Shown one piece after another: positions 1 through 8,177 of a stretch of 64,000 bases of DNA. The DNA lies in NCBI RefSeq assembly GCF_002157465.1, contig NZ_NHOC01000001.1, positions 62,001 to 126,000 on the forward strand. The letters are read 5' to 3'. The position numbers and the translations under genes were made by a program. Source of the DNA: Butyricicoccus porcorum (lineage in GTDB: Bacteria; Bacillota; Clostridia; Oscillospirales; Butyricicoccaceae). How positions within the stretch are numbered: the stretch's first letter is position 1; the number at the start of each line of letters is the position of its first letter. The notes under the pieces are model-generated. The model was given only the letters and a program-made list of their open reading frames with translations. It was not told where the DNA came from and did no database searches.

Positions 1-90
1 AATCGCAAGCACCTCATGCCCGAGCGAATACAGCTCCTCCGCAACCGCCGTGCCAAAGCGGCCCAGCCCGATCACAATAAATGATTTCAT
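1..90 (-). CDS. ktrA: Ktr/Trk potassium uptake regulatory subunit, N-terminal fragment
   Basis: Only the first 30 codons are inside the window; the gene runs off the left edge. The reading frame starts MKSFIVIGLGRFGTAVAEEL, which is the GxGxxG nucleotide-binding start of an RCK/TrkA-N domain. Such proteins form a cytoplasmic ring that binds NAD(H) or ATP/ADP and gates the partner membrane subunit. The ATG lies 8 bp downstream of the ktrB stop, so the two are almost certainly one transcript. The family call is firm from the motif and the neighbour; KtrA versus KtrC or TrkA cannot be settled from 30 residues. Confidence 0.85.
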   Translation of the reverse strand, partial: MKSFIVIGLGRFGTAVAEELYSLGHEVLAI

Positions 91-98
91 GTTATCTC

Positions 99-1490
99 CT
101 ATCCTATCATCACGCGGCCTTCCGGATACCGGATTTTCGGCTCCATCACGCGCCGTGAGAACACGGCGACGCCGAGCGTCAGGATGCCGATGCGGCCGAG
201 ATACATTTCCAGAACCAGCCACAGCTTGGAAGCTGTACCCAGTGTCGGCGTGAGATTCTGTGAAAGTCCGGTCGTGCTGAATGCAGACACGGTTTCATAC
301 AGCGCACGTTCCACCGCGATGCCGTCGCATGCGCACAGCAGCAGCGTGCCGATGAAAACCAGCATGACAGCAACCATACACACGGTCAGAGCATGCAGCA
401 CCGTGCGGCTGTCAATCCTGCGGCGGAATACCGCAATATCCCGCCTGCCGCGCAGGACGTTTACCGCCGCCAGCACAAGCATCGCCGCTGAGGTCGTCTT
501 GATGCCGCCCGCCGTTGAACCGGGCGAGCCGCCGATGAACATCAGCAGCATGCTGACCATAACAGACGAATCGGTCATCGCCTGCTGGTCAATGGTGTTA
601 AAGCCCGCCGTGCGGCATGTGGTTGCCTGAAACAGCGATGCCACCGCGCGCTGTCCCACCGTCATGCCACCCATGGTCTCCGGGTTCGTCCCTTCCAGAC
701 AGAAAAGCAGCACACTGCCGCCCGCCAGCAGAATCGCCGTCGTGACCAGCACGAGGCGGGTGTGCACGGACAGCTGATGCCACCGGCGGTGATGCGCCAG
801 ATCATTCCAGACCAGAAAGCCCAGACCGCCCATAACAACCAGCGCAACAACGACCACGTTGACCAGCAGATCGGTCGCATAGCCGGACAGATTGGCAAAT
901 TCCTGCTGCTCACCCATCAGGTCAAAACCTGCGTTGCAGAACGCGGATACCGAATGGAACGCGCTCTTTCCAATGCCCTTCCACAGTCCGAACTGCGGGA
1001 TAAACCGGAGCGACAGCAGTGCCGCACCCACTCCCTCAACCGCAAAGGTGAACAGGATGACGCCTTTTGTCAGGCGCACGATGCCTGCAATATCATCCAC
1101 ACTGAGCGAGGCGGACATTTCCAGCCGTTCGCGCACGGTAATGGTACGGCGCGTAAAAAAGGATACCATCGCCGCGACCGACATAATACCCAGACCGCCG
1201 ATCTGGATCAGACACAAAATGACTGTTTGACCAAATATCGTCCAGTGCTGATAGGTATCCACGACAACCAATCCGGTGACACAGGTCGCCGAGGTCGCCG
1301 TAAACAGACAGTCCACCAGCGGCGTCATCTGCCCGCTGCGCGCCGAAACCGGCAGGTGCAGCAGCAATGTGCCGAGCACGATGACTGCCAGGAATCCCAG
1401 CATAATCACGCGGCCGGGACGCACGGCACGGCGGTGCGCGCTGCGCGCATGCGCGATGTGCCGGTATGGCGAATCATACTCTTTTGCCAT
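99..1490 (-). CDS. ktrB: Ktr/Trk-type potassium transporter membrane subunit
   Basis: 463-residue integral membrane protein that moves K+ with Na+ or H+ when its RCK partner (next gene) is nucleotide bound. The sequence shows the four pore-loop repeats of the TrkH/KtrB superfamily with filter motifs near residue 70 (ATCVTGL), 185 (FCNAGFD), 292 (CRTAGFN) and 405 (STTGLS), each between hydrophobic helices. Length fits KtrB (about 450). The ATG at 1490 has GGAGGGA just upstream. The short charged N-terminus (YDSPYRHIAHARSAHRRAVRPGR) precedes the first helix and is cytoplasmic in the family. ktrB and the ktrA fragment form a two-gene operon. A potassium role is well supported; the coupling ion is not visible. 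Confidence 0.93.
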   Translation of the reverse strand: MAKEYDSPYRHIAHARSAHRRAVRPGRVIMLGFLAVIVLGTLLLHLPVSARSGQMTPLVDCLFTATSATCVTGLVVVDTYQHWTIFGQTVILCLIQIGGLGIMSVAAMVSFFTRRTITVRERLEMSASLSVDDIAGIVRLTKGVILFTFAVEGVGAALLSLRFIPQFGLWKGIGKSAFHSVSAFCNAGFDLMGEQQEFANLSGYATDLLVNVVVVALVVMGGLGFLVWNDLAHHRRWHQLSVHTRLVLVTTAILLAGGSVLLFCLEGTNPETMGGMTVGQRAVASLFQATTCRTAGFNTIDQQAMTDSSVMVSMLLMFIGGSPGSTAGGIKTTSAAMLVLAAVNVLRGRRDIAVFRRRIDSRTVLHALTVCMVAVMLVFIGTLLLCACDGIAVERALYETVSAFSTTGLSQNLTPTLGTASKLWLVLEMYLGRIGILTLGVAVFSRRVMEPKIRYPEGRVMIG

Positions 1491-1520
1491 TGTTCCCTCC
1501 TTCGCCTTCCTGCAAGGGGA

Positions 1521-1557
1521 AAAGCCTGAACAGCAGGAAGATGCCGCTCAGGCTTTG
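1521..1557 (-). terminator. Intrinsic terminator downstream of lysS
   Basis: A perfect 9-bp stem (AAAGCCTGA / TCAGGCTTT) with a 19-nt loop lies 12 bp past the lysS stop. On the minus strand the stem ends in TTTTCCCC, a weak U tract, so termination may be partial before ktrB. Confidence 0.55.
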
Positions 1558-1568
1558 CTTGATTTCAG

Positions 1569-3095
1569 TTAGTCAAGCGGCTTCATGGTCGGGAACAGCA
1601 GTACGTCTCGAATGGACGCGCTGTCGGTCAGGAACATAACCAAACGGTCGATGCCCATGCCCATACCGCCTGTGGGCGGCATGCCGTATTCCAGCGCGCA
1701 CAGGAAATCCTCGTCCATCATGTTCGCCTCGTCGTCGCCTGCGTTGCGCAGCTCGACCTGGCGCTCGAAGCGTCCGCGCTGGTCGACCGGGTCGTTCAGC
1801 TCGGAGAACGCATTGCACAGCTCGCGGCCATAGACAAAGCACTCGAAGCGCTCCGTCAGGCGCGGATCAGACGGCTTGCGCTTGGCAAGCGGGGAAATCT
1901 CAACCGGATAATCGGTGATAAAGGTCGGCTGAATGAGGTTTTCCTCGACGGTCTCGTCATAGACCATCGCCATCAGGTCACCCCAGCTCTCCTTGCCCTT
2001 CTCCGGCTCAAAGCCTGCCGCCTTGACAGCAGCAAGTGCCTGCTCGCCGTCCATCGCCATGAAGTCCAGACCGGAATACTGCTTGACAGCCTCCGCCATG
2101 GTCAGGCGCTTCCAGCCCTTGGAGAAGTCCAGCTCCGTGCCCTGATACATGACCTTCGTCGTGCCGAGCACCTTTTCACAGCAGTGGATGACCATATCCT
2201 CGGTCAGATCCATCATGCCCTTGTAATCGGTATACGCCTGATATACCTCGATGGTGGTGAATTCCGGGTTGTGCTTGGTGTCCATACCCTCGTTGCGGAA
2301 AATACGGCCGATCTCATAGACATTTTCCATGCCGCCGACAATCAGGCGCTTGAGGTGCAGCTCGGTCGCAATGCGCATGTACATGTCGATATCCAGTGCA
2401 TTGTGGTGCGTGATGAACGGACGCGCCGCAGCGCCGCCCGGAATCGTGTTCAGGCACGGTGTCTCAACTTCCATAAAACCGCGGTTGTCGAAGAAATTGC
2501 GGATCTCGCGCACGATCTTCGAGCGGTTTTCAAATGTGCGGCGCACCTCCGGATTGACGATCAGATCGACATAGCGGCGGCGATACCGGATGTCGGTATC
2601 CTTCAGGCCGTGCCACTTCTCCGGCAGCGGGCGCAGCGACTTGGACAGCAGCTCAAGACTGCTGACGCGGACAGAAATTTCGCCCTTCTGCGTGCGGAAC
2701 ACCTCGCCCTCGATGCCGATGATGTCGCCGATGTCATATTTTTTAAACTGCTTGTATTCCTCCGTACCCAGCAGATCGCGCTTGACGCAGAGCTGGATGC
2801 GGCCATACCGGTCTGTGATATCCGAGAAGGTCAGCTTGCCCATGATGCGCTTGCTCATCATGCGGCCTGCCAGACGGACAATTTTGCCCTCCATCTCATC
2901 GAAATTTTCGATGATGTCGGTGGTATAGTTGGTGCGGTCAAAACGGACGCGCTGGAACGGGTCTTCTCCCGCCTCCTGCATGGCCGCCAGCTTTGCCGTA
3001 CGGATGTCATGCTCCTCCGATTCCGAGCGAACCGGCTTGTTGAACTTCTTGCCCTGCTCCGGTGCCTGCTGTTCAGCGGTCAGGTTCTGTTCCAT
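1569..3095 (-). CDS. lysS: Lysyl-tRNA synthetase, class II
   Basis: 508-residue enzyme charging tRNA-Lys in the cytoplasm. An N-terminal OB-fold anticodon-binding domain (roughly residues 60-170) is followed by the class II catalytic domain. Motif 2 is seen as [15 protein letters not shown] and motif 3 as [11 protein letters not shown] near the C-terminus, with the TGGMGMG loop before it. The start at 3095 ([10 protein letters not shown]) is chosen over an upstream in-frame codon because GAGGAGG sits 6 bp before it. The first 40 residues are a charged Lys/Glu/Gln-rich extension before the OB-fold. It follows greA by 83 bp and probably shares its promoter. A stem CTGTCCG/CGGACAG (3128-3152) between the two could attenuate read-through. 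Confidence 0.97.
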   Translation of the reverse strand: MEQNLTAEQQAPEQGKKFNKPVRSESEEHDIRTAKLAAMQEAGEDPFQRVRFDRTNYTTDIIENFDEMEGKIVRLAGRMMSKRIMGKLTFSDITDRYGRIQLCVKRDLLGTEEYKQFKKYDIGDIIGIEGEVFRTQKGEISVRVSSLELLSKSLRPLPEKWHGLKDTDIRYRRRYVDLIVNPEVRRTFENRSKIVREIRNFFDNRGFMEVETPCLNTIPGGAAARPFITHHNALDIDMYMRIATELHLKRLIVGGMENVYEIGRIFRNEGMDTKHNPEFTTIEVYQAYTDYKGMMDLTEDMVIHCCEKVLGTTKVMYQGTELDFSKGWKRLTMAEAVKQYSGLDFMAMDGEQALAAVKAAGFEPEKGKESWGDLMAMVYDETVEENLIQPTFITDYPVEISPLAKRKPSDPRLTERFECFVYGRELCNAFSELNDPVDQRGRFERQVELRNAGDDEANMMDEDFLCALEYGMPPTGGMGMGIDRLVMFLTDSASIRDVLLFPTMKPLD

Positions 3096-3178
3096 GTTTT
3101 TCCTCCTCTGTTTGCAGTGCAAAAGGACTGTCCGCCCTCCGGTTCCGGACAGGCGAACAGCCTTTCTTCGTGTCAGTG

Positions 3179-3655
3179 TTACTTGATGATTTCGGTAATC
3201 TTGAACTGAACGGTGGTCTCGTTCGGCGCAACGACATCGACAATATCGCCGACCTTGTGGCCGAGAACCGCCTTGCCGAACGGGGATTCATCGGAAATCT
3301 TGCCGTCCATCGGGTCAGCCTCCTGCGAGCCGACGAAATGATATTCCTCTTCCTCGTCAAATTCCAGATCGAGCACCTTGAAGCGGCAGCCCGGGGAAAC
3401 CTCGTCCTTTGCATACATGTCCTCGGAAATGATGACGGCATTGGCAATAATGGTTTCCAGCTCCGCGATGCGGGAGGCTACCTTGCCCTGCTCGTTTTTC
3501 GCCTCATCGTACTCGGCGTTCTCCGACAGGTCGCCGAAGGAACGTGCTTCCTTGATCTGCTCCGCAACTTCCTGCATACGGACGGTTTTTAAATATTCCA
3601 GCTCGTCCTTGAGCTTATCCAGATTCTCCTGTGTCAGCTTGAACTCTTGCTTCAT
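3179..3655 (-). CDS. greA: Transcription elongation factor GreA
   Basis: 158-residue factor that enters the RNA polymerase secondary channel and stimulates cleavage of backtracked RNA. The N-terminal antiparallel coiled coil (residues about 1-75) contains the acidic tip around [15 protein letters not shown], where the catalytic acidic residues lie in this family. The C-terminal globular domain ends with [18 protein letters not shown]. Length matches the usual 155-160. The ATG at 3655 follows GAGGAAT; a longer upstream frame lacks a binding site. A near-perfect sigma-A promoter lies about 55 bp upstream. It is the first gene of a likely greA-lysS operon. Confidence 0.97.
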   Translation of the reverse strand: MKQEFKLTQENLDKLKDELEYLKTVRMQEVAEQIKEARSFGDLSENAEYDEAKNEQGKVASRIAELETIIANAVIISEDMYAKDEVSPGCRFKVLDLEFDEEEEYHFVGSQEADPMDGKISDESPFGKAVLGHKVGDIVDVVAPNETTVQFKITEIIK

Positions 3656-3710
3656 GGCCGATTCCTCACAATATATTACAAATTTTAGCACCTAAGCTAT
3701 GTTACATCCC

Positions 3711-3739
3711 ATTATATAAACCCGTTTCTGTGATGTCAA
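3711..3739 (-). promoter_or_regulatory. Consensus sigma-A promoter of greA-lysS
   Basis: On the minus strand the -35 is TTGACA (3734-3739), the spacer is exactly 17 bp and the -10 is TATAAT (3711-3716): 12 of 12 consensus bases. Transcription should begin near 3704, giving a leader of about 50 nt before greA. Confidence 0.9.
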
Positions 3740-3749
3740 GCACGGGTTT
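3718..3749 (-). terminator. Terminator of the S41 protease gene, overlapping the greA promoter
   Basis: Arms AAACCCGT and ACGGGTTT (3742-3749 with 3718-3725) form an 8-bp stem 20 bp past the protease stop, followed by ATATAA. The -35 box of greA lies in the hairpin loop and its spacer is one arm of the stem. Confidence 0.6.
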
Positions 3750-3769
3750 TGTGCACCTCGTGAATTTTC

Positions 3770-4963
3770 TCACGATTTGACTGCGTCAATTGCCGCCTGA
3801 AGCTGGTCATCTTCGCTGTCCTCGAGCACATAAAACCGTTCGGTTTTGTCGTCGCTCAGGCTGACGGTGACATCCGGTGTGACGCCCTTTCCGATCAGGC
3901 TCTCGCCCTTCGGTGTGTAATAGCAGTTGGTCGAAATATTCAGGCAGCCGCCGCCCGAAAGCGGGAAGCCCTGCTGCGAATAGCCTTTGCCGCAGGTTTT
4001 TTCACCGATCACAGTTGCCTTGCCGTATTCCTGCAATGCCGCTGCGAAAAACTCCGCCGCGCTGTATGAATCCTCATTCACAATGACCGCCATCGGCAGC
4101 TTCAGCTCATCGGCATCGGAGGTATAGGTCTCGGTTTTGCCCTCTTTATCTTTGAGCGAAATGATATCGCCCTCCGGCAGCAGCGGATCGAGCGAATTGA
4201 CCAGCGCTGTCAGCTGACCGCCCGGATTGTTGCGCAGATCAAAGATCAGGCTGGTTGCACCCTCCTCCTGCATCTGCTCCAGCGCGTCAAGGAACTGTTC
4301 ATCGGTCTGATCGGTAAAGCGTTCGATACAGATATACCCAATGTTGTCCTCCAGCATGCGCGCGGTGACATGAATCTGTTCATATTCCTGCCGCGTCACG
4401 GTGATGTCCGTACTTTTGCCGGTTGCATAACCGTGTACAGTCAGTGTGACGCGCTTGCCCTCCTCGCCGAGGATGGCATCCACAGCGTCCTCATAGCCGC
4501 CGAGCTCATCGATGGTTGTGCCGTCTACCGCAGTGATCTCGTCATACGCACCGATGCCCGCTTGTTCCGCAGGCGAGCCATGCGCAACGGATTCCACACG
4601 CAGCACCGTGCTGCCGTCATCCTCCGTCTTCGCGCTGACCGTCACACCGATGCCGACCGTGCTCTCCGCCGCCGAGTCCAGATAGTTCTGATAATATTCC
4701 TCTGTCATATAGCTTGTCCAGCGATCGCCCAGTCCTTCCGCATAGCCGGTGAGCACGTAATCACGCACCTCATCCATATCATAATCGCCGACAAACCGGC
4801 TGTCGACAATGGCCTGTACTTCCTCCAGCGCGTCATAAATTTCCGCGAGTTCACCGCTCGGATGCGCGACACCGTATACTGCCATTCCAGTTACAAGGCT
4901 GCATGTCGCAGCCGCCATCGCACCCACGGCGACCGCGCGCCGCAGGGATACCGTATGTTTCAT
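3770..4963 (-). CDS. S41 family carboxy-terminal processing peptidase
   Basis: 397-residue secreted or membrane-anchored serine protease of the CtpA family, which trims C-termini of envelope proteins. A hydrophobic N-terminal segment (residues about 9-34) is a signal or anchor. A PDZ domain follows (about 85-165; VAHGSPAEQAGIGAYDEI), then the S41 core. The catalytic serine is seen in NEDSYSAAEFF and the general-base lysine in GEKTCGKG, spaced as in the family. Length is typical of the short clostridial CtpA. The start at 4963 has AAAGGAG 8 bp upstream; an earlier in-frame codon has none. It stands behind a terminator and is probably transcribed alone. Confidence 0.93.
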   Translation of the reverse strand: MKHTVSLRRAVAVGAMAAATCSLVTGMAVYGVAHPSGELAEIYDALEEVQAIVDSRFVGDYDMDEVRDYVLTGYAEGLGDRWTSYMTEEYYQNYLDSAAESTVGIGVTVSAKTEDDGSTVLRVESVAHGSPAEQAGIGAYDEITAVDGTTIDELGGYEDAVDAILGEEGKRVTLTVHGYATGKSTDITVTRQEYEQIHVTARMLEDNIGYICIERFTDQTDEQFLDALEQMQEEGATSLIFDLRNNPGGQLTALVNSLDPLLPEGDIISLKDKEGKTETYTSDADELKLPMAVIVNEDSYSAAEFFAAALQEYGKATVIGEKTCGKGYSQQGFPLSGGGCLNISTNCYYTPKGESLIGKGVTPDVTVSLSDDKTERFYVLEDSEDDQLQAAIDAVKS

Positions 4964-5025
4964 AGCCTGCTCCTTTCTGTGCGGCAATCCGTATCTGCAT
5001 TGCCGCACGCACTATAAAAAGAATA

Positions 5026-5045
5026 CCGCAGGACAAAGCCTGCGG
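5026..5045 (-). terminator. Intrinsic terminator of the regulator/micro-protein unit
   Basis: Perfect 7-bp stem CCGCAGG/CCTGCGG with a 6-nt loop, followed on the minus strand by TATTCTTTTT. It lies about 40 bp past the small ORF. Confidence 0.7.
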
Positions 5046-5086
5046 CAACTGTTTTTTTCCATGTTCACAAAAAGATCGGAATTCCG

Positions 5087-5179
5087 TCACAGAAGCACGG
5101 ACAGAGAGCTGAGCAGCATCAGCAGCGCCAGCACCAGTGCGACAATGGCGACGATTCGTTTTGCGGTTGTGGGTTTCAT
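5087..5179 (-). CDS. Single-pass membrane micro-protein, 30 aa
   Basis: Short ORF reading MKPTTAKRIV followed by an uninterrupted hydrophobic stretch (AIVALVLALLMLLSSLSVLL) to the stop. This is a basic N-terminus plus one transmembrane helix, a common form for small clostridial membrane peptides (for example DUF4044-like). AGGAG lies 12 bp before the ATG and 9 bp before an adjacent in-frame TTG, so the true start may be TTG at 5182. It is 21 bp after the PucR-like regulator and before a good terminator, so it is probably co-transcribed. Function is unknown and coding status is moderately supported. Confidence 0.5.
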   Translation of the reverse strand: MKPTTAKRIVAIVALVLALLMLLSSLSVLL

Positions 5180-5200
5180 CAATACGACCAACTCCTGTGG

Positions 5201-6298
5201 TTACAGCTGAATGCGTCCCGCCTCGCGCGAAGCCAGATACTTGCGCACCATGAGAGCGACCTTAAAGACGATGGCATGGTCGAATTCGCGCAGATCGAGG
5301 CCGGTCAGCTTCTTGATTTTCTCCAGGCGGTAGACCAGCGTATTTCTGTGCACGAACAGCTTGCGCGATGTCTCGGACACATTCAGGTTGTTTTCAAAGA
5401 ATTTCTGGATGGTAAACAGGGTTTCCTGATCGAGGGCATCAATCGATCCCTTCTTAAAGATTTCGCTGAGGAACATCTCGCACAGCGTCGTCGGCAGCTG
5501 ATAAATCAGACGGCCGAGACCGAGGTTTTCATAATTGACGATGGTCTTTTCGTCTTCAAAGACCATGCCGACCTCCAGCGCGACCTGTGCTTCCTTGTAC
5601 GACTTGGCGATGTCCTTGAGCTGTGTGGATACGGTACCGATACCGATGAGGCATTTGATCTGAATTTCATTTTCCAGAGTTTCTTCTACGCCCTTTGCAA
5701 TTTTGTACAGCTCCTTGACATCGGTTGTCGCCTTGACTTCCTTGACGAGGACGATGTCGGTTTCATTGATGTGCAGCACAAAGTCCTTCTGCTTGTCCGG
5801 GAACAGCCCCTGGATGACGTCGAGTGCGGCTACATCTGCGTGCTCCTCCTGGCGGATCAGGAAGACAGCGCGCGGGGTGTCGCCTTCAAAATGCAGCTCT
5901 CGCGATTTGATATAAATATCACCCGGCAGGATGTTGTCCATGATGATATTCTTGACGAAGGTTGCCTTGTCATGCTTTTCATCGTACAGCGTCTTGATGT
6001 TGCTGATTGCGATGGTTGCCATTGCGCAGATGCTGCGGGCATTTTCGTCCTCACCGTGTACAAAAACCGCATATTCAAAACGGGTGGTGCGGTCAGCAAC
6101 CGGGCGGTAGGTATAGCCGCCAAAGCGGATCATGTCGCCCACATAGGACAGCTCTGCCGCTGCGTCCTCCCGCATTTCGCCGATGCGCTTGAGATCGGTA
6201 CAGGCAACAACTGCGCCGCTGGCGTTGATGATGCCGATGGTACGGTCCACCGCTTCCTTCATCTGCAAAATAATCGATTGAAACATTCTTGATGCCAT
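5201..6298 (-). CDS. PucR/CdaR-family transcriptional regulator
   Basis: 365-residue regulator. The N-terminal segment (residues about 1-130, GIINASGAVVACTDL onward) resembles a sugar-diacid/PAS-like sensing region. The middle part (about 150-280) looks like a GGDEF-like CdaR linker domain without a catalytic motif. The C-terminus carries the PucR-type helix-turn-helix (about 300-352), seen as FFENNLNVSETSRKLFVHRN followed by TLVYRLEKIKKLTGLDLREF. The effector cannot be read from sequence. GAAGGAAAG precedes the ATG. A perfect 16-bp palindrome covers the likely -35 region, compatible with autoregulation. No obvious target operon adjoins it. Confidence 0.85.
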   Translation of the reverse strand: MASRMFQSIILQMKEAVDRTIGIINASGAVVACTDLKRIGEMREDAAAELSYVGDMIRFGGYTYRPVADRTTRFEYAVFVHGEDENARSICAMATIAISNIKTLYDEKHDKATFVKNIIMDNILPGDIYIKSRELHFEGDTPRAVFLIRQEEHADVAALDVIQGLFPDKQKDFVLHINETDIVLVKEVKATTDVKELYKIAKGVEETLENEIQIKCLIGIGTVSTQLKDIAKSYKEAQVALEVGMVFEDEKTIVNYENLGLGRLIYQLPTTLCEMFLSEIFKKGSIDALDQETLFTIQKFFENNLNVSETSRKLFVHRNTLVYRLEKIKKLTGLDLREFDHAIVFKVALMVRKYLASREAGRIQL

Positions 6299-6406
6299 CT
6301 TTCCTTCACCCTTCTTTACTTATCAATCATCTGCCCGCGCATTTCAGTCCGCACACGGAACAGAAACATTACCAATCACTCTGTCGTCATGCTGTTCATT
6401 TCTTCC

Positions 6407-6442
6407 ATTATAACACAAATCGACAGAAATTTGTACAAATTT
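6407..6442 (-). promoter_or_regulatory. Promoter -10 with 16-bp palindromic operator candidate
   Basis: On the minus strand a TATAAT hexamer (6407-6412) lies about 110 bp upstream of the regulator. The palindrome AAATTTGTACAAATTT (6427-6442) is perfect and overlaps the position of the -35 element, where the best match is only TACAAA. Operator status is inferred. Confidence 0.5.
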
Positions 6443-6502
6443 TTTTATGTTTCTTTGTGAATTTTCCCCTATGTAACCTGTAGGGAAAATTTTTCCTGTT
6501 TT

Positions 6503-7231
6503 TCAGCCGAAACCGGCACGCAGCAAGCCGATCTCGTCCGATCTGAGCGGTCTCCACTGTCCCGGCTCGAGCGCGGGATCAAGCGGAAGCGGCCCTTCCG
6601 CAACGCGCTTGAGCGCCAGCACCGGTGCGCCGCGCGCGGCGAGCATGCGCCGCACCTGATGATACTTTCCTTCACAGACGGTGACGGTGACATAGGAATG
6701 CCCTTCGCGCACCGCGCGGATCTCCAGCTTTGCCGGCCGGCAGACCGTACCGTCGCGCAGCGCAAGTCCGGCCGCAAACGCGTCGATATCCGCCTGTCCG
6801 AGCACGCCGTCCGCCTCGGCCTCATAGACCTTCTCTACCTGCCGGCGCGGCGAGGTGAGCGCATGTCCGAGTGCGCCGTCATCGGTCAGCAGCAGCAGCC
6901 CGGAGGTATCCTTATCCAGCCGCCCCACAGGGAACACCCCTCGCGCGCGGTAGGGCTGCGGCAGCAAATCGAGAACGGTTTTCTGCTCCCGGTCTTCGGT
7001 TGCAGACAGCACGCCGAGCGGCTTGTGCAGCATGAGGTAGACGTTTCCTTCATAGCTGACCGGTTCGCCGCGAAAGGTAAGGCGGCATTTCTCCGGATCG
7101 ATTTTACGCGACGCATCGCGGCATATCTCGCCGTCCACAGTGACCGCACCGCTTTTGGCTGCGGCCGCAGCCTCCTTCCGGGAGCACAGTCCCATATTGG
7201 TCAGAAGCCTGTCAATGCGTTGAACCGGCAT
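6503..7231 (-). CDS. RsuA/RluB-family rRNA pseudouridine synthase
   Basis: 242-residue enzyme converting a uridine of ribosomal RNA to pseudouridine. An S4 RNA-binding domain occupies residues about 1-60 (RIDRLLTNMGLCSRKEAAAAAKSG). The catalytic domain carries the motif GRLDKDTSGLLLLTDDG, whose first Asp is the family's catalytic residue, and ends with the KYHQVRRMLAARG motif. Length fits the RsuA group. The start at 7231 is chosen because GGGAGG lies 7 bp upstream; two earlier ATGs have none. The exact target uridine (for example U516 of 16S) is not readable from sequence. It appears monocistronic. Confidence 0.9.
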   Translation of the reverse strand: MPVQRIDRLLTNMGLCSRKEAAAAAKSGAVTVDGEICRDASRKIDPEKCRLTFRGEPVSYEGNVYLMLHKPLGVLSATEDREQKTVLDLLPQPYRARGVFPVGRLDKDTSGLLLLTDDGALGHALTSPRRQVEKVYEAEADGVLGQADIDAFAAGLALRDGTVCRPAKLEIRAVREGHSYVTVTVCEGKYHQVRRMLAARGAPVLALKRVAEGPLPLDPALEPGQWRPLRSDEIGLLRAGFG

Positions 7232-7309
7232 GTCAGCGCCTCCCATCACAGTTTTTCATCATTGTAACACTTTTGTGACATTTGTACAAGAGCCATTTGC
7301 AAAATTACA

Positions 7310-7337
7310 AAAGCAGGCGATAATTTTCGCCTGCTTT
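7310..7337 (-). terminator. Terminator of the DUF4830 gene
   Basis: 11-bp perfect stem AAAGCAGGCGA/TCGCCTGCTTT with a 6-nt loop, 36 bp past the stop. It is T-rich on the minus strand and A-rich on the other side, so it may work in both directions. Confidence 0.75.
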
Positions 7338-7373
7338 GTAGTAAAAAGTAGCAAATATGAGGTAATTCTGCCG

Positions 7374-7934
7374 TCAACTCCCGTCGGATTTGTTCGTCGT
7401 ATTTGTGGAATCTGTACCTGTTTCCGGATGATCCATCAGCCCGCGTGTAAAACCGCCGTCGGTTTTCATCGAAGAAATGTCGCCTGCGACGACGTTGCCG
7501 CGGTATACCAGCAGGTCCGCAACCACATCCGTTCCGTCCGGGTAATTGGTGACGGTATAGGTGACCTGTTTGACGCGCTTGCCCTTAAGCCGTTCCAGAT
7601 CAAAGCCTTGTCTGGCCTGCAAATCGGCATACTTCTGATATGTTTCGTCAAATTCCTCTGGGATAATGACCTCGCGGATGGTGCAGGAGGATGCATCTAC
7701 CTCCCAGCCGCACGCGCTGAGATATGCCACACGCTCCTCATTGGTCAGCGCAAGGGTGGATACTGTTTCTTCCGCCTGTTCCGCCGAGCCCTCTATTGCT
7801 TCGCCCTGTGTGCCCAACGCCGCCACATCACCCGCCAGCCCTGCCGCCGTGCCGACCGCAAGCAGAACTGCCGCAAGCGCCGCCGCGCCCAGCACCAGCT
7901 TCTGTTTGGAAAGTTTTGCCGTTATGATAAACAT
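7374..7934 (-). CDS. DUF4830 domain protein, membrane-anchored
   Basis: 186 residues. A basic start plus hydrophobic segment (residues about 8-32) suggests a signal anchor with the rest outside. The C-terminal half (about 65-165) matches what I know of DUF4830: an ALTNEERVAYLSACGWEV opening, a middle FDETYQKYADLQARQGFDLERLKG-type stretch (given here only to its start FDETYQKYADLQARQG) and a VTNYPDGTDVVADLLVYRGNV strand pair. Function is unknown. The start at 7934 has GAGGAG 8 bp upstream; the longer frame upstream is AT-poor shadow. It stands alone between two terminators. Confidence 0.75.
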   Translation of the reverse strand: MFIITAKLSKQKLVLGAAALAAVLLAVGTAAGLAGDVAALGTQGEAIEGSAEQAEETVSTLALTNEERVAYLSACGWEVDASSCTIREVIIPEEFDETYQKYADLQARQGFDLERLKGKRVKQVTYTVTNYPDGTDVVADLLVYRGNVVAGDISSMKTDGGFTRGLMDHPETGTDSTNTTNKSDGS

Positions 7935-8136
7935 ATGTCCCGCTCCTCGCCGTCTGATGTATCTGGTACAACCTATGCGGCTTTCCTCTGCGGTATTCCC
8001 CGCTTTTCTTTGCGGAAAGAAAAGCTCGGCAAAAGAAACGTCTCGTGCGCTCCCGCGCACCGCAAACGAACGGACAAAACAGGTCCGTCCGTTTGCCCCT
8101 CCGCCGCAGACCTTGCAGAAACTGCTTTGCGCACAA

Positions 8137-8172
8137 AAAAATCCCTCCTGCCGGCGCCGGCGTGAGAGATTC
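8137..8172 (-). terminator. Probable terminator of the hydrolase gene
   Basis: Imperfect stem of about 9 bp around the GC-rich palindrome GCCGGCGCCGGC, ending in seven T residues on the minus strand, directly past the hydrolase stop. Confidence 0.5.
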
Positions 8173-8177
8173 CTTCG

